This document shows, piece by piece, positions 1 through 9,916 of a stretch of DNA of 64,000 nucleotides. The DNA comes from Tistrella mobilis KA081020-065. GTDB taxonomy: Bacteria; Pseudomonadota; Alphaproteobacteria; Tistrellales; Tistrellaceae. The number at the start of each line of letters is the position of its first letter. Within the stretch, counting starts at the first letter, position 1. The stretch covers positions 3,578,001 to 3,642,000 of the forward strand of contig NC_017956.1 in assembly GCF_000264455.2 (NCBI RefSeq), written 5' to 3'. The notes beneath the pieces are model-generated. The model did no database searches. It was not told the DNA's origin and saw nothing but the letters and a program-made list of their open reading frames with translations. The translations under genes and the position numbers were made by a program.

Positions 1-1
1 G

Positions 2-898
2 CAGGCCGAGGTCGGCAGCCTGCCGATCGTCTTCGGCGAAAAGCCGGTGGCGATCGCCGAGCGCGCGATGAAGATCGCCGCCCGCGAAGGCTATGACGTC
101 GTCATCCTCGACACCGCCGGCCGGCTGCATATCGACGACGTGCTGATGGACGAGGTCGCGGCGGTCAAGTCGAAGGCCCGCCCGCACGAAACCATCCTGG
201 TCGCCGACGCCATGACCGGCCAGGACGCGGTGACCATCGCCAAGACGTTCCAGGACCGTGTCGGCCTGACCGGCATCGCACTGACCCGCGTCGACGGCGA
301 CGCCCGCGGTGGTGCGGCGCTGGCCATGCGTTCGGTCACCGGCAAGCCGATCAAGCTGCTGGGTCAGGGCGAAAAGCTCGACCAGCTCGAGACCTTCCAC
401 CCCGAGCGCATCGCCTCGCGCATTCTCGGCATGGGTGACGTGGTCTCGCTGGTGGAGAAGGCGGCCGAGACCATCGACCGCGAAGAGGCCGAAAAGCTCG
501 CCGCCAAGATCCAGAAGGGCACGGGCTTCGATCTCGACGACATGGCCAAGCAGCTGCGCCAGCTGCGCAAGATGGGCGGCATGAAGGGCATGCTCGGCAT
601 GCTGCCGGGTGTCGCCAAGATGAAGGCGCAGCTGAACGACGCCAAGCTGGACGAGAAGATCCTGGTTCGTCAGGAGGCGATCATCATGTCGATGACGCCG
701 AAGGAACGCCGCAATCCCGAGATCATCAAGGCCTCGCGCAAGAAGCGCATCGCCGCCGGCTCGGGCAGCAGCGTCCAGGACGTGAACAAGCTGCTCAAGC
801 AGCACCAGGACATGGCCAAGATGATGAAACAGGTCGGCAAGCTCGGCAAGAAGGGCATGATGCGCGGCGGCCTGCAGAACCTGTTGCCGCGCATGTGA
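2..898 (+). CDS. ffh: Signal recognition particle protein Ffh (SRP54), 5' end missing
   Basis: This is the GTPase of the bacterial signal recognition particle, which binds signal sequences and 4.5S RNA and hands ribosomes to FtsY at the membrane. The reading frame is open from base 2, so the N domain and the P-loop lie outside the window. Visible are the G3 motif DTAGRLHID, the G4-type [10 protein letters not shown] (most homologues have TKLDGD), and the [13 protein letters not shown] segment. The methionine-rich M domain follows, with [13 protein letters not shown] and the RNA-binding [15 protein letters not shown] stretch, and a Lys/Met-rich tail. About 298 residues are present of a usual 450 to 500. 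It heads the conserved block with rpsP, rimM, trmD and rplS. Identification is secure. Confidence 0.97.
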   Translation, partial: QAEVGSLPIVFGEKPVAIAERAMKIAAREGYDVVILDTAGRLHIDDVLMDEVAAVKSKARPHETILVADAMTGQDAVTIAKTFQDRVGLTGIALTRVDGDARGGAALAMRSVTGKPIKLLGQGEKLDQLETFHPERIASRILGMGDVVSLVEKAAETIDREEAEKLAAKIQKGTGFDLDDMAKQLRQLRKMGGMKGMLGMLPGVAKMKAQLNDAKLDEKILVRQEAIIMSMTPKERRNPEIIKASRKKRIAAGSGSSVQDVNKLLKQHQDMAKMMKQVGKLGKKGMMRGGLQNLLPRM

Positions 899-996
899 TC
901 CGGGCCATTCCGCCCCGCCTCATCCCGCGCGCACGCTTCCCAAGATCCCCGTCTTTCCAAAGAAGACACCACCTCCGATACAGGACCCTCCATCCG

Positions 997-1362
997 ATGT
1001 CCGTGAAGATCCGCCTGACCCGCCTGGGTGCGAAGAAGAGCCCCGTCTACCGCATCGTCGTCGCCAATTCGCGCAACGCCCGCGACGGCGCCTATATCGA
1101 GAAGATCGGCACCTACAACCCGCTGGCGGCCAAGGACGATCCGAACCGGATCGTGCTGAACACCGAGCGCGCCCAGTACTGGGTCGGCGTCGGCGCCCAG
1201 CCGACCGATCGCGTCGCCCGCTTCCTGGCCGCCGCCGGCATCATCGCCAAGGTCGACCGCAGCAACCCGAGCAAGGGCAAGCCGAAGGCGAAGGCGCAGG
1301 AGCGCATGAAGGAAGCGGCCGCCGCCGCTGCCGCCGCCGAAGCCGCTGCCGCCGAGGCCTGA
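997..1362 (+). CDS. rpsP: 30S ribosomal protein S16
   Basis: S16 is a small-subunit assembly protein that binds 16S rRNA. The 121-residue product opens with [22 protein letters not shown], the family signature, followed by [18 protein letters not shown]. The start at 997 is chosen because the family begins exactly there; an upstream in-frame start would add 34 unrelated residues. The C-terminal tail is a run of Ala and Glu after a Lys-rich stretch, a common extension in alphaproteobacteria. It lies between ffh and rimM in the usual order. Confidence 0.97.
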   Translation: MSVKIRLTRLGAKKSPVYRIVVANSRNARDGAYIEKIGTYNPLAAKDDPNRIVLNTERAQYWVGVGAQPTDRVARFLAAAGIIAKVDRSNPSKGKPKAKAQERMKEAAAAAAAAEAAAAEA

Positions 1363-1411
1363 TCCGGGCCAAGGCTTCCGGCCCGATCCATAGAGGGAAC
1401 ACCGTTCGTCC

Positions 1412-1993
1412 ATGTCCCGCCCCGGACGTCCCGCCGGCCCCACCGGGGGCCGGGCTGCCCCGCCGCAGCCCGCCCCGGTCGATCCGGCAGAACTGGTCTG
1501 CATCGCCGAGTTTGCCGCCCCCCAGGGGGTGCGCGGGCTGGTGCGTCTGCGCCCGTTCACCGAGGATCCCGAGGCGGTGGCCGATTACGGCCCCCTCTAT
1601 GACCGCACCGGCACCCGCGCCTTCCGCATCCGCATCACCGGCCCCCACAAGGTGGGGCTGGTGGTGAAGGTGGATGGCGTGGACGACCGCGATGCCGCCG
1701 CCGCCCTCACCGGCACCCGGCTCCACGTCCCCCGCTCCGCCCTGCCGGCGATCGAGGATGACGAAGAGACCTGGTATCAGGCCGATCTGATCGGCCTCGA
1801 GGTGGTGGATCAGGCGGGCGCCGTGGTGGGCCGCGTGCGGGCCGTCCACGATTTCGGCGCGGGCGACATTCTGGAGATCGACCGGCCGGGCGACCGGGCA
1901 TCGATGATGCTGCCCTTCACCCGCGCCTATGTTCCCGAAGTGTCGGTCGCAGCCGGACGGATGGTGATCGATCCGCCGGAGGGGCTGGAATGA
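1412..1993 (+). CDS. rimM: Ribosome maturation factor RimM
   Basis: RimM helps mature the 30S 3' domain and binds S19. The 193-residue product has a Pro/Ala/Gly-rich N-terminal extension of about 28 residues, then the RimM domain with [19 protein letters not shown] and [14 protein letters not shown], then a PRC-barrel half with [11 protein letters not shown] and [12 protein letters not shown]. The ATGA junction puts its stop over the trmD start (4-base overlap), implying coupled translation. Family and context agree. Confidence 0.95.
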   Translation: MSRPGRPAGPTGGRAAPPQPAPVDPAELVCIAEFAAPQGVRGLVRLRPFTEDPEAVADYGPLYDRTGTRAFRIRITGPHKVGLVVKVDGVDDRDAAAALTGTRLHVPRSALPAIEDDEETWYQADLIGLEVVDQAGAVVGRVRAVHDFGAGDILEIDRPGDRASMMLPFTRAYVPEVSVAAGRMVIDPPEGLE

Positions 1994-2757
1994 GCGGCCC
2001 CGCGGCCGGGGACGGGATCGAGGACGGCAGGGGCGAGAGTCCCTGGTCTGCCGAAATCCTGACCCTTTATCCCGAGATGTTTCCCGGGCCGCTGGGGCAT
2101 TCCCTGGCGGGGCGGGCGCTCGACCGCGGGCTTTGGAAGCTCGGCGTCACGCAGCTGCGCGATTATGGTCTCGGCCGGCATCGCGCGGTCGACGATACGC
2201 CGTCCGGGGGCGGTCCCGGCATGGTCATGAGGGCCGATGTCCTGGCCCCCGCGATCGATGCCGCGATCGAAAAATGCCCCGGCCACGCCTTGATTTACTT
2301 GACTCCGCGCGGGCAACCGCTTACCCAATCGCGGATCAGACGTCTGGCCGCCGGGCCCGGCGTCATTGTCCTGTGCGGCCGGTTCGAAGGCGTGGATCAA
2401 CGCCTTCTCGATGCCCGGCCGTTCGAGGAGATCTGCCTCGGTGATTTCATCCTCTCCGGTGGGGAACTCGCAGCGTTGGTCATGATCGACGCTTGCGTGC
2501 GCCTGTTGCCGGGTGTCATGGGGGCCCATGCCTCCCAGGCAGAGGAAAGTTTCGAGGACGACCTGCTCGAATACCCGCACTACACCCGTCCCGATGTCTG
2601 GGAAGGGCGCGCGGTGCCGGAGGTTTTGACCTCGGGCCACCACGAGCGGATCCGGGCCTGGAGACAGGACCGGGCAGAGGCGGTGACGCGGGAGCGACGG
2701 CCCGATCTGTGGGCGCGGCGTGAGGCGCGCCGCCGCGGCAGCGGCGGCGGGACCTGA
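1990..2757 (+). CDS. trmD: tRNA (guanine-N1-)-methyltransferase TrmD
   Basis: TrmD methylates G37 of tRNAs with G36, using S-adenosylmethionine bound in a trefoil knot, and prevents +1 frameshifting. The 255-residue protein shows [16 protein letters not shown], the [13 protein letters not shown] loop, the knot segments [14 protein letters not shown] and [15 protein letters not shown], and the [16 protein letters not shown] substrate region. An N-terminal extension of about 18 residues precedes the usual start. It overlaps rimM by four bases and belongs to the same transcription unit. Confidence 0.97.
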   Translation: MSGPAAGDGIEDGRGESPWSAEILTLYPEMFPGPLGHSLAGRALDRGLWKLGVTQLRDYGLGRHRAVDDTPSGGGPGMVMRADVLAPAIDAAIEKCPGHALIYLTPRGQPLTQSRIRRLAAGPGVIVLCGRFEGVDQRLLDARPFEEICLGDFILSGGELAALVMIDACVRLLPGVMGAHASQAEESFEDDLLEYPHYTRPDVWEGRAVPEVLTSGHHERIRAWRQDRAEAVTRERRPDLWARREARRRGSGGGT

Positions 2758-2971
2758 CGCCGCGCAACCTTGCCGGCCCCGGTGTTTCGTCCGGGCACCG
2801 TCAGGGTCGCCGGAAGAAGCTGAAGACCGAAGACGCTGAAGACCTGGAAGACCCCCGGATCATCCGGGAAAGCATTGACTTGAAACTGGCCTGCGCCCGG
2901 GGCGCGGCCCCCAACATGGCGAAGGCAGGCGGCCCGGTCCGCCCGCCGGATGTCGAAAGAGGTAGGGTGCG

Positions 2972-3352
2972 ATGAACATCATCCAGCAGCTCGAACAGGA
3001 GCAGATCGCGCAGCTGACCGCCGCCCGCGCCGTGCCGGATTTCGAGCCGGGCGACACGGTGCGCGTGAACCTGCGCGTCGTCGAGGGCAACCGCGAGCGC
3101 GTGCAGGCCTATGAGGGCGTGTGCATCGCCCGCAAGGGCGGCTCGCTGAACGCCTCGTTCACCGTCCGCAAGATCTCGTATGGCGAGGGCGTCGAGCGCG
3201 TGTTCCCGCTCTACAGCCCGCTGATCGAGAGCATCGACGTGGTCCGCCGCGGCCGCGTGCGTCGCGCGAAGCTCTACTATCTGCGTGGCCGGACCGGCAA
3301 GGCCGCCCGCATCGCCGAGCGTCGCGACACCCGCGGCCAGGCCGCCGGCTGA
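2972..3352 (+). CDS. rplS: 50S ribosomal protein L19
   Basis: L19 sits at the 30S-50S interface. The 126-residue product begins [11 protein letters not shown] and contains [26 protein letters not shown] and [26 protein letters not shown], all family signatures. It is separated from trmD by 214 bases in which no gene or clear signal is seen, and it is the last gene of the block; a strong hairpin terminator follows at 3385. Confidence 0.97.
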   Translation: MNIIQQLEQEQIAQLTAARAVPDFEPGDTVRVNLRVVEGNRERVQAYEGVCIARKGGSLNASFTVRKISYGEGVERVFPLYSPLIESIDVVRRGRVRRAKLYYLRGRTGKAARIAERRDTRGQAAG

Positions 3353-3384
3353 TCCCGCAAGGGGCCAGCAGTCGCAGGGCTTCG

Positions 3385-3421
3385 AACCGCCGGCCGTCCT
3401 TCGGGATGGCCGGCGGTTTTC
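3385..3421 (+). terminator. Rho-independent terminator after rplS
   Basis: A 15-bp stem (left arm 3385-3399, right arm 3404-3418, one G-U pair) closes a TTCG tetraloop and runs into a T tract. It sits 32 bases after the rplS stop and ends the ffh-rplS transcription unit. Confidence 0.9.
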
Positions 3422-3691
3422 GTTTGGGGGTCGCCCCCGCGTCGCCCTCCCGCAGGGCATCGCCCACCCGCCGGCGGGGGCAGGACGGCCAACCGGAATG
3501 CCCAATTGGTATACCAAAATGGGGCCCCACCTGTTAACTTATTGAATTTAAACATTTCTTTCCGCTTCCCAAGGGCGCGATGACATATTATTCTTGCCGT
3601 CGAAGCAGCCGATGCGACGCAATCTGTCGCGCAGCGGAAATCGCCGCCGTCAAGACGGCCCGCTGACCGCCCAAGCGTGAACGAGGAACCG
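3422..3691. other. Intergenic region upstream of leuC with paired palindromes
   Basis: This stretch has no credible gene. It changes from GC-rich sequence to an AT-rich patch (about 3530-3600), which is where a leuC promoter is expected, although no clear -35/-10 pair could be picked. It carries the 12-bp palindrome at 3506-3517 and a 10-bp palindrome at 3520-3529. A tiny ORF at 3498-3545 has only two adjacent leucines and is not a convincing leu leader. Confidence 0.5.
3506..3517. promoter_or_regulatory. Perfect palindrome, GntR-type operator candidate
   Basis: TTGGTATACCAA is a perfect 12-bp palindrome in a GC-rich surrounding. It has the TGGT-N2-ACCA shape reported for operators of GntR-family (FCD-type) regulators. 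It is followed two bases later by a second palindrome, TGGGGCCCCA. It lies 175 bases upstream of leuC. The regulator is not in this window and the assignment is inference. Confidence 0.4.
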
Positions 3692-5095
3692 ATGTCCGCC
3701 CCACGTACCCTGTACGACAAGATCTGGGAGAGCCACCTGGTCGAGAGCCGTGAGGACGGTTCGGCCCTGATCTATGTCGACCGCATGCTCATCCACGAGG
3801 TCACGAGCCCGCAGGCCTTCGAGGGCCTGCGTGTCGCCGGCCGCAAGCCGCGGCGCCTCGACGCGCTGCTGGCGGTGGCTGACCACAACGTGCCGACCGT
3901 GCAGCGGGCCCAGGGCATCGCGGATCCGGTCTCGCGCACCCAGGTCGAGACGCTGGAAGAGAACTGCGCCCATTTCGACGTGCCCTATTTCCCGATCATG
4001 GACGACCGTCAGGGCATCGTGCACGTGATCGGGCCCGAGCAGGGCTTCACCCTGCCCGGCACGGTCATCGTCTGCGGCGACAGCCACACCTCGACCCATG
4101 GTGCCTTCGGCGCCCTGGCCTTCGGCATCGGCACCTCCGAGGTCGAGCATGTGATGGCGACCCAGACCCTGGTTCAATCGCCGTCGAAGACCATGCGGAT
4201 CAATGTCGAGGGTGATCTGCCCCAGGGTGTGGGCCCCAAGGATATCGTGCTCGCGATCATCGGCCGCATCGGCACCGGCGGCGCCACCGGCCGCGTGGTC
4301 GAATATGCCGGCTCGGCGATGCGCAGCCTGTCGATGGAAGGCCGGATGACGGTCTGCAACATGTCGATCGAGGCCGGCGCCCGTGCCGGCCTGGTCGCCG
4401 TCGACGAGAAGACCATCGACTATCTGCGCGACCGGCCGATGTCGCCCAAGGGCGAGATGTTCGAGCAGGCCGCCGCCTATTGGCGGACGCTGGTCTCCGA
4501 CGAAGGTGCGGTGTTCGACGACGAGATCACCATCGATGCCGCCAGCATCGTGCCGCAGGTGACCTGGGGCACCAGCCCGCAGGATGTGGCGCCGATCACC
4601 GGCACCGTGCCGAACCCGGCCGAGGTCGCCGACCCCATGCGCCGCGCGGCCATGGAGCGGGCGCTGAGCTATATGGGCCTCGAGCCCGGCACGCCGCTTG
4701 CTGCCGTGCCGGTGCAGAAGGTCTTCATCGGCTCGTGCACCAACGGCCGGATCGAGGATCTGCGCGAGGCGGCAGCCATCGCCCGGGGCCGCAAGGTCGC
4801 AGAGGGCGTGCAGGCGCTGGTCGTGCCCGGCTCGGGCCTGGTGAAGAAGCAGGCCGAGGCCGAGGGTCTGGACAGGATCTTCGTCGAGGCCGGTTTCGAA
4901 TGGCGCGAAGCGGGCTGCTCGATGTGCCTTGCCATGAATGCCGACCGGCTGGGCGAAGGCGAGCGGTGCGCCTCCACGTCGAACCGCAATTTCGAGGGCC
5001 GGCAGGGCCGCGGTGGCCGCACCCATCTGATGAGCCCGTCGATGGCCGCTGCCGCTGCCATCTCCGGCACGCTCGCCGATGTGCGCGCCCTCTGA
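3692..5095 (+). CDS. leuC: 3-isopropylmalate dehydratase large subunit LeuC
   Basis: LeuC and LeuD form isopropylmalate isomerase, which converts 2- to 3-isopropylmalate in leucine synthesis. The 467-residue protein is an aconitase-family [4Fe-4S] subunit; cluster ligands are visible in GSCTNGR and in CSMCLAMN. Other family blocks are [20 protein letters not shown] and [17 protein letters not shown]. The ATG at 3692 is preferred over the in-frame GTG at 3677 because GAGGAA precedes it at proper spacing and the family starts with this [11 protein letters not shown] segment. leuD follows after 38 bases. Confidence 0.97.
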   Translation: MSAPRTLYDKIWESHLVESREDGSALIYVDRMLIHEVTSPQAFEGLRVAGRKPRRLDALLAVADHNVPTVQRAQGIADPVSRTQVETLEENCAHFDVPYFPIMDDRQGIVHVIGPEQGFTLPGTVIVCGDSHTSTHGAFGALAFGIGTSEVEHVMATQTLVQSPSKTMRINVEGDLPQGVGPKDIVLAIIGRIGTGGATGRVVEYAGSAMRSLSMEGRMTVCNMSIEAGARAGLVAVDEKTIDYLRDRPMSPKGEMFEQAAAYWRTLVSDEGAVFDDEITIDAASIVPQVTWGTSPQDVAPITGTVPNPAEVADPMRRAAMERALSYMGLEPGTPLAAVPVQKVFIGSCTNGRIEDLREAAAIARGRKVAEGVQALVVPGSGLVKKQAEAEGLDRIFVEAGFEWREAGCSMCLAMNADRLGEGERCASTSNRNFEGRQGRGGRTHLMSPSMAAAAAISGTLADVRAL

Positions 5096-5133
5096 GCCCC
5101 GCTCTCTGAACTTCCGGCCGAAAGCCTGATCCC

Positions 5134-5751
5134 ATGGACAAGTTCACGACCCTGACCGGCATCGCCGCGTCCTTCCCGCGGGTCAATATCGATACCGACC
5201 TGATCATCCCGAAGCAGTATCTGACCACCATCAAGCGCACCGGCCTGGGGGTCGGCCTGTTCTCGGACGTCCGCTATGATCGCGACGGCAACGAGACCGG
5301 CGATTTCGTGCTGAACAAGGCGCCGTGGCGCGAGGCGAAGATCCTGCTCGCCGGCGACAATTTCGGCTGCGGCTCCAGCCGCGAGCATGCCCCCTGGGCG
5401 CTGCTCGATTTCGGCATCCGCTGCGTGATCGCGCCGAGCTTCGCCGACATCTTCTACAACAACTGCTTCAAGAACGGCATCCTGCCGGTCAAGCTGGACG
5501 AGGCCCTGGTGCAGAGCCTGATGCCGCTGGCCGAGAACCCCGAGACCGCGGTGATGACCGTGGATCTGGCGGCGCAGGAGATCCGCGCCCAGGGCCGCGA
5601 GCCGATCCGTTTCGAGATCGACGGTTTCCGCCGTCACTGCCTGCTCGAAGGCCTCGACGACATCGGCATCACGCTGACCTCGGAAGACCGGATCACTGCC
5701 TTCGAGGCGAAGCAGAAGGCCGCCCAGCCCTGGCTCTACGCCGCCGGCTGA
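5134..5751 (+). CDS. leuD: 3-isopropylmalate dehydratase small subunit LeuD
   Basis: This is the swivelling small subunit that completes the isopropylmalate isomerase active site with LeuC. The 205-residue product is of usual length and shows [15 protein letters not shown], the [14 protein letters not shown] substrate loop, and [16 protein letters not shown]. It is co-directional with leuC and very likely co-transcribed. Confidence 0.97.
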   Translation: MDKFTTLTGIAASFPRVNIDTDLIIPKQYLTTIKRTGLGVGLFSDVRYDRDGNETGDFVLNKAPWREAKILLAGDNFGCGSSREHAPWALLDFGIRCVIAPSFADIFYNNCFKNGILPVKLDEALVQSLMPLAENPETAVMTVDLAAQEIRAQGREPIRFEIDGFRRHCLLEGLDDIGITLTSEDRITAFEAKQKAAQPWLYAAG

Positions 5752-5775
5752 ACGACCGATCCGACCCTTGAGGAG

Positions 5776-5808
5776 GGCCGCGGCGGGAGGCAAAACCCGG
5801 CCGCGGCC
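5776..5808 (+). other. Hairpin between leuD and leuB
   Basis: GGCCGCGG (5776-5783) pairs perfectly with CCGCGGCC (5801-5808), and inner C and G bases may extend the stem. There is no T tract, so this is a possible mRNA-processing or attenuating hairpin rather than a clear terminator. Confidence 0.4.
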
Positions 5809-5877
5809 GTCTTCGATGCGACGACCGCTCCCCCAGACGATCGCCCCCCATTCGAGACAGAAAGACGGACGCGACAC

Positions 5878-6987
5878 ATGGCCGCCAACAAGAAGCTGCT
5901 GATCCTGCCGGGTGACGGCATCGGCCCCGAGGTGATGGGCGAGGTTCGCCGCATCATCGGCTGGTTCGAAAAGGCCCGCGGGCTCTCCTTCGATATCGCA
6001 GAAGATCTCGTCGGCGGCGCCGCCATCGACGCCTACGGCACGCCGCTGGCGGACAAGACCCTGGACCTCGCCATGGGCGCCGATGCGGTGCTGCTGGGCG
6101 CGGTCGGCGGCCCGAAATGGGAGCCGCTGCCCTTCGAGATCCGGCCCGAGCGCGGCCTGCTGAAGCTGCGCAAGGAAATGCAGCTCTACGCCAATCTGCG
6201 CCCGGCGATCGTCTTCGACGAGCTGGCCGATGCCTCGACGTTGAAGCGTGAGGTGGTGGCGGGCCTCGACATCCTGATCATCCGCGAGCTGACCGGCGAC
6301 CTCTATTTCGGCACGCCGCGCGGCGTGGAGACCCTGCCCGACGGTACCCGCCGCGGCATCAACACCATGGTCTACACCTCGCCGGAAGTCCGCCGCGTGA
6401 CGAAGATCGCCTTCGATCTGGCCCGCAAGCGCGGCTCGAAGGTCTGCTCGGTCGACAAGGCCAATGTGGTCGAGACCACCGAGATGTGGCGCGAAGAGGT
6501 CATCAAGCTCCACGGCGAGGGCTATGAGGACATCCAGCTCAGCCACATGTATGTCGACAATGCCGCCATGCAGCTGGTCCGCAATCCGAAGCAGTTCGAC
6601 GTGATCGTCACCGGCAACATCTTCGGCGACATCCTGTCGGACGAGGCCGCGATGCTGACCGGCTCGCTCGGCATGCTGCCCTCGGCCTCGCTGGGCGATC
6701 CCGACGAGACCGGCCGCCGTCGCGCCCTTTACGAGCCGGTGCACGGTTCGGCCCCCGACATCGCCGGCCAGGGCATCGCCAACCCGCTCGCCACCGTGCT
6801 CAGCTTCGCCATGATGCTGCGCTATTCCTTCGACCTCGACGAGGCGGCGAACCAGGTCGAGCAGTCGGTCCGCAACGTGCTGGCGCGCGGCCTGCGCACC
6901 GGCGACATCATGCAGCCTGGCATGACCCGGGTCTCGACCCAGGCCATGGGCGAGGCGATCGTCGAGGAGCTGGCGAAGCTGGGCTGA
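5878..6987 (+). CDS. leuB: 3-isopropylmalate dehydrogenase LeuB
   Basis: LeuB oxidises and decarboxylates 3-isopropylmalate to 2-oxoisocaproate with NAD+ and Mg2+. The 369-residue protein begins [16 protein letters not shown] and has the [14 protein letters not shown] and [10 protein letters not shown] substrate region, the [15 protein letters not shown] segment, metal ligands in [20 protein letters not shown], and the NAD-binding [19 protein letters not shown]. Length and all motifs are normal. It follows leuD after 126 bases containing a hairpin and is followed by an Asd-family gene, a common alphaproteobacterial arrangement. Confidence 0.97.
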   Translation: MAANKKLLILPGDGIGPEVMGEVRRIIGWFEKARGLSFDIAEDLVGGAAIDAYGTPLADKTLDLAMGADAVLLGAVGGPKWEPLPFEIRPERGLLKLRKEMQLYANLRPAIVFDELADASTLKREVVAGLDILIIRELTGDLYFGTPRGVETLPDGTRRGINTMVYTSPEVRRVTKIAFDLARKRGSKVCSVDKANVVETTEMWREEVIKLHGEGYEDIQLSHMYVDNAAMQLVRNPKQFDVIVTGNIFGDILSDEAAMLTGSLGMLPSASLGDPDETGRRRALYEPVHGSAPDIAGQGIANPLATVLSFAMMLRYSFDLDEAANQVEQSVRNVLARGLRTGDIMQPGMTRVSTQAMGEAIVEELAKLG

Positions 6988-7222
6988 GGCACCACGCCCC
7001 GGCCCCCGGCCGGCCCTTGCCGAGACGATCTTTACGACGACAGAACGGCGAAGCCCTTCCATCGGCAGGGCTCCGCCCCTATCTTGCGCCCGCAAGGCAT
7101 CGGCGAGTTTCGCCGCTGCCCGGCGGGCGCAATGCCGTTCCGGACCGCCTCCTCCCCGCAACGGGCCGAGGCCTCCCCGACGGCGCTTCCGCCCTTTTCA
7201 GACGAGATCGAAGGAAGACGTC

Positions 7223-8281
7223 ATGGCCGATGTGATCGCGGTGATCGGTGCCGCCGGTGCCGCCGGACGCGAGGTGCTGCAGGTTCTGGCGGCCCGCGGA
7301 ATCGGCGTCGAACGGGTCCGCGCGCTGGAGACCGAGGTTCAGCGCGGCGACGCCCTCACCTATGGCGACGACCACGAAGTGCCGCTCGTGAAGCTTGCCG
7401 ATTTCGATTTCGCGGGCGTTGCGATCGCGATCTTCGCCGGCCTGCCGGCCATCGCCAGGGTGCACGGCCCCCGCGCCGCTGCCGCGGGTGCGGTGGTGGT
7501 CGACATGACCGGCGCCTATCGCAGCATCGACGGCGTGCCCCAGGCCCTGGTGCCGGTGAACCCGCGCGCGCTCAGGGCCTGGAGCCGCCACCGTGCCGTC
7601 GCCTGCCCGCCGGCGGCCGCCGTCGCGATCGCCATGGCACTGAAGCCGCTGCATGCCCTGGTCCCTGTGACCGCCCTCTCCGCCACCGTGCTGCAATCCG
7701 TTTCGGGCGCCGGCAAGGCGGCGATGGACGAGTTGTTCGACCAGACCAAGGACATCTTCATCGGCAACCGCCGCGATCCCGAGCAGTTTCCGAAGCAGAT
7801 CGCCTTCAACGTGATCGGCGCCGAGGCCGACGATGCCGCCACCGGCCGCACGCGGGAAGAGCACGAGATTGCCGGTGCCATCGGCGCCCTGCTCGGCCCC
7901 GCCATCGCCGCCCGGATCATCACCGCACAGGTGCCGGTGTTCATCGGCGACAGCATCGCGCTCTCCGTCACCTTCGAGCGCGCGATCGACCCGGCCGCGG
8001 CCTGGGCGGCGCTGCATGACGATCGCGATCTGGCGGTCACCGCCCCGGTGCCGGGCGGCGAGGCCGACCAGGATGCCGCCACCACCCCGGTCGAGATCGT
8101 CGGCGAGGCGCCGGTCTATGTCTCGCGCCTGCTGTCGGACCGGAGCGATGCGCGCACGCTCGATCTCTGGATCGTGGCCGACAACCTGCATCGCGGCCAG
8201 GCGCTGACCGCGGTGGAAATTGCGGAAGCCCTGCTGCGCGACCATCTCACCCCCCGCCTCGGCAGCACACCCGAGGCCTGA
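7223..8281 (+). CDS. Asd-family (USG-1-like) protein without catalytic residues
   Basis: The 352-residue protein has the fold of aspartate-semialdehyde dehydrogenase: an N-terminal nucleotide-binding GAAGAAG loop, LKPL after the active-site region, the QSVSGAG loop, and the WIVADNL C-terminal block. Key residues are changed. Aligned on LKPL, the catalytic Cys of NCST falls on Ala131 (local sequence PPAAAV; a Cys is present three residues earlier at 128). The substrate Arg of RVPV is Gln236 in AQVPVF, and the His of GHS is Asp243 in GDS. Only the Gln of the QxVSGAG loop (Q158) remains. The E. coli Usg protein is, as I recall, similarly degenerate. The protein probably does not make aspartate semialdehyde, and a true asd should exist elsewhere. 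Position after leuB is the usual place for asd. Confidence 0.85.
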   Translation: MADVIAVIGAAGAAGREVLQVLAARGIGVERVRALETEVQRGDALTYGDDHEVPLVKLADFDFAGVAIAIFAGLPAIARVHGPRAAAAGAVVVDMTGAYRSIDGVPQALVPVNPRALRAWSRHRAVACPPAAAVAIAMALKPLHALVPVTALSATVLQSVSGAGKAAMDELFDQTKDIFIGNRRDPEQFPKQIAFNVIGAEADDAATGRTREEHEIAGAIGALLGPAIAARIITAQVPVFIGDSIALSVTFERAIDPAAAWAALHDDRDLAVTAPVPGGEADQDAATTPVEIVGEAPVYVSRLLSDRSDARTLDLWIVADNLHRGQALTAVEIAEALLRDHLTPRLGSTPEA

Positions 8282-8294
8282 TCCGGAGATCCAT

Positions 8295-8954
8295 ATGGGG
8301 CCGGCCGACCGTCTTGATCTTTCTGTGCCGGCCTTCCGCCCGGCCCCGCTCCGCGACGAGGCGGTCTATCCGGCAAGCGGCCTGCGCCCGGCCGGATTCG
8401 CGGCCCTCGACGGCGTCTTCGACGATGCACTCTGCGATGCGCTGATCGCCGCCTTCGATGCCGTGGGCGGCCATACCGCCTCTCTGGTCAAGGGCGTGCA
8501 GTCGGCCGGCATCCGCCGATCACGCGTGCTGTGGTTCGACGCCGAGAGCAGCCCCGACCCCGACCTCACCGCCGCGGTCGACCGGCGGATGGCCGAAGTG
8601 ACGGCCCTTCTCAACCGCACCCGCTTCGGCTTCGCCCTCGACGGCTTCGACGAAGCCTTCCAGATCGCCCGCTATGATGCGGAGATCGCCGGCGGCTATA
8701 TCCGCCATGTCGACCGCGGCGAAGGCCCGCGCGCCCGGCGCCGCAAGCTCGGCATCTCGATCCAGCTTTCGGCGCCAGAGGAATACGAGGGCGGCGACCT
8801 GATTCTCGAACCCCAGGCGGTGCCGATCACCGGACCCCGCCGCCGGGGCACCGCCATCGCCTTTCCGTCCTATGTCGTCCACGAGGTCACGCCCGTCACC
8901 CGCGGCTGCCGCTACAGCTTCGTCGCCTGGGTGCACGGGCCCGGCTTCGTCTGA
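8295..8954 (+). CDS. 2-oxoglutarate/Fe(II)-dependent oxygenase (prolyl-4-hydroxylase type)
   Basis: The 219-residue protein is a jelly-roll dioxygenase. The iron triad is visible: H138 and D140 in YIRHVD, and H196 in YVVHEVTPV. R206 in RGCRYSFVAW is placed to bind the 2-oxoglutarate carboxylate. The segment YEGGDLILEP is typical of the P4HA-like family. The start at 8295 follows CGGAG and lies 13 bases after the Asd-like stop, so the two genes are probably co-transcribed. The substrate is unknown; proteins of this family hydroxylate protein or free amino-acid side chains. Confidence 0.85.
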   Translation: MGPADRLDLSVPAFRPAPLRDEAVYPASGLRPAGFAALDGVFDDALCDALIAAFDAVGGHTASLVKGVQSAGIRRSRVLWFDAESSPDPDLTAAVDRRMAEVTALLNRTRFGFALDGFDEAFQIARYDAEIAGGYIRHVDRGEGPRARRRKLGISIQLSAPEEYEGGDLILEPQAVPITGPRRRGTAIAFPSYVVHEVTPVTRGCRYSFVAWVHGPGFV

Positions 8955-8979
8955 GACCGCGGCCGGCCTCCGATCTTTC

Positions 8980-9813
8980 TCAGGCGCTGCGAGCCTTGGC
9001 GATCTTGTGCAGATAGGCCATGTAGCCGATCGGGATGCGGCTGGCGCCGTGGACCTGGATGACAGTGCCTGAGACCCAGGCCGCCTCGTCGGCCGCCAGA
9101 TAGACGCAGATGCCCGCCACATCTTCCGGCGTGCCCAACCGGCCCAGCGGCACGGTGTCGATCTGCTTCTGTGCCCGCGGACCCGACATGAATTCGGCAT
9201 TCTCCTCCGTGACCACCACACCCGGGGCGACCGCATTCACCCGGATGTTGCGATGGCCCCATTCCACCGCCATGGTCTGGGTCAGGTTTTCCACCCCGGC
9301 CTTGGCGGCACCGTACTGACCCGTCATCGGGTTGGGATGGGAGCCCGAGCGCGAGGTGATGTTGATGATCGAGCCGCCGTCGGTCATCGCCCGCGCCGCC
9401 GCCTGAGCGGCGAAGAAGGTCGCCTTCATGTTGAGGTCGACCACCCGGTCCCACTGCCCCTCGTCGATATCGATCAGCGGGCCGACATCGGCCGGGTCGG
9501 CACTGCCGGCATTGTTGACCCAGATGTCCAGCCGGCCGAAAGCCTCCAGTGTCCGCGCGACGATCGTCTGGGCTGCGCCCGGGGCGGTGATGTCCTGCGG
9601 CACCGCCAGCGCCGTACCACCGGCGGCACGGATCGCCGCGACCGTAGCCTCCAGCGGCGCTTCGGCACGGCCGGTGCAGACCACCCTGGCCCCTGCCTCA
9701 GCCAGGGCGTGGCTGATCCCCTTGCCGATCCCACGGCCACCGCCGGTTACGACCGCAACTTTACCGTCGAGTGAAAACAACGCCTTACCCTTCCTGAGCG
9801 CCGGGCATACCAC
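8980..9813 (-). CDS. SDR-family oxidoreductase
   Basis: A 277-residue short-chain dehydrogenase/reductase. It has the TGGGRGIG cofactor loop, NNAG, the serine in INITSRSGS, and the catalytic YGAAK. The C-terminal region has LGRLGTPEDVAGICVYLA, usual for the classical FabG-like group. The first 12 or so residues before SLDGKVAVVTGG are not conserved, so the true start may be slightly downstream. It is transcribed away from the TRAP transporter genes, and an NAD(P)-linked oxidation of the imported substrate is plausible but unproven. Confidence 0.85.
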   Translation of the reverse strand: MVCPALRKGKALFSLDGKVAVVTGGGRGIGKGISHALAEAGARVVCTGRAEAPLEATVAAIRAAGGTALAVPQDITAPGAAQTIVARTLEAFGRLDIWVNNAGSADPADVGPLIDIDEGQWDRVVDLNMKATFFAAQAAARAMTDGGSIINITSRSGSHPNPMTGQYGAAKAGVENLTQTMAVEWGHRNIRVNAVAPGVVVTEENAEFMSGPRAQKQIDTVPLGRLGTPEDVAGICVYLAADEAAWVSGTVIQVHGASRIPIGYMAYLHKIAKARSA

Positions 9814-9916
9814 ATGCGGATGTGCCCGGTCATTTCACTTGCTTGCTGACTAGCTATCAAATACGCTCCGGGCATGCAATCCGAAGATTGCCAAGATCAC
9901 GGGAGGGAACAGGAAG

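Noticed and set aside
3498-3545. Leucine leader peptide for attenuation
   Set aside because: Only two adjacent leucines and no following terminator/antiterminator pair.
4669-7161. Long open frame antisense to leuC, leuD and leuB
   Set aside because: It is a GC-bias shadow of clear leucine genes; its translation is low-complexity and lacks any family motif.
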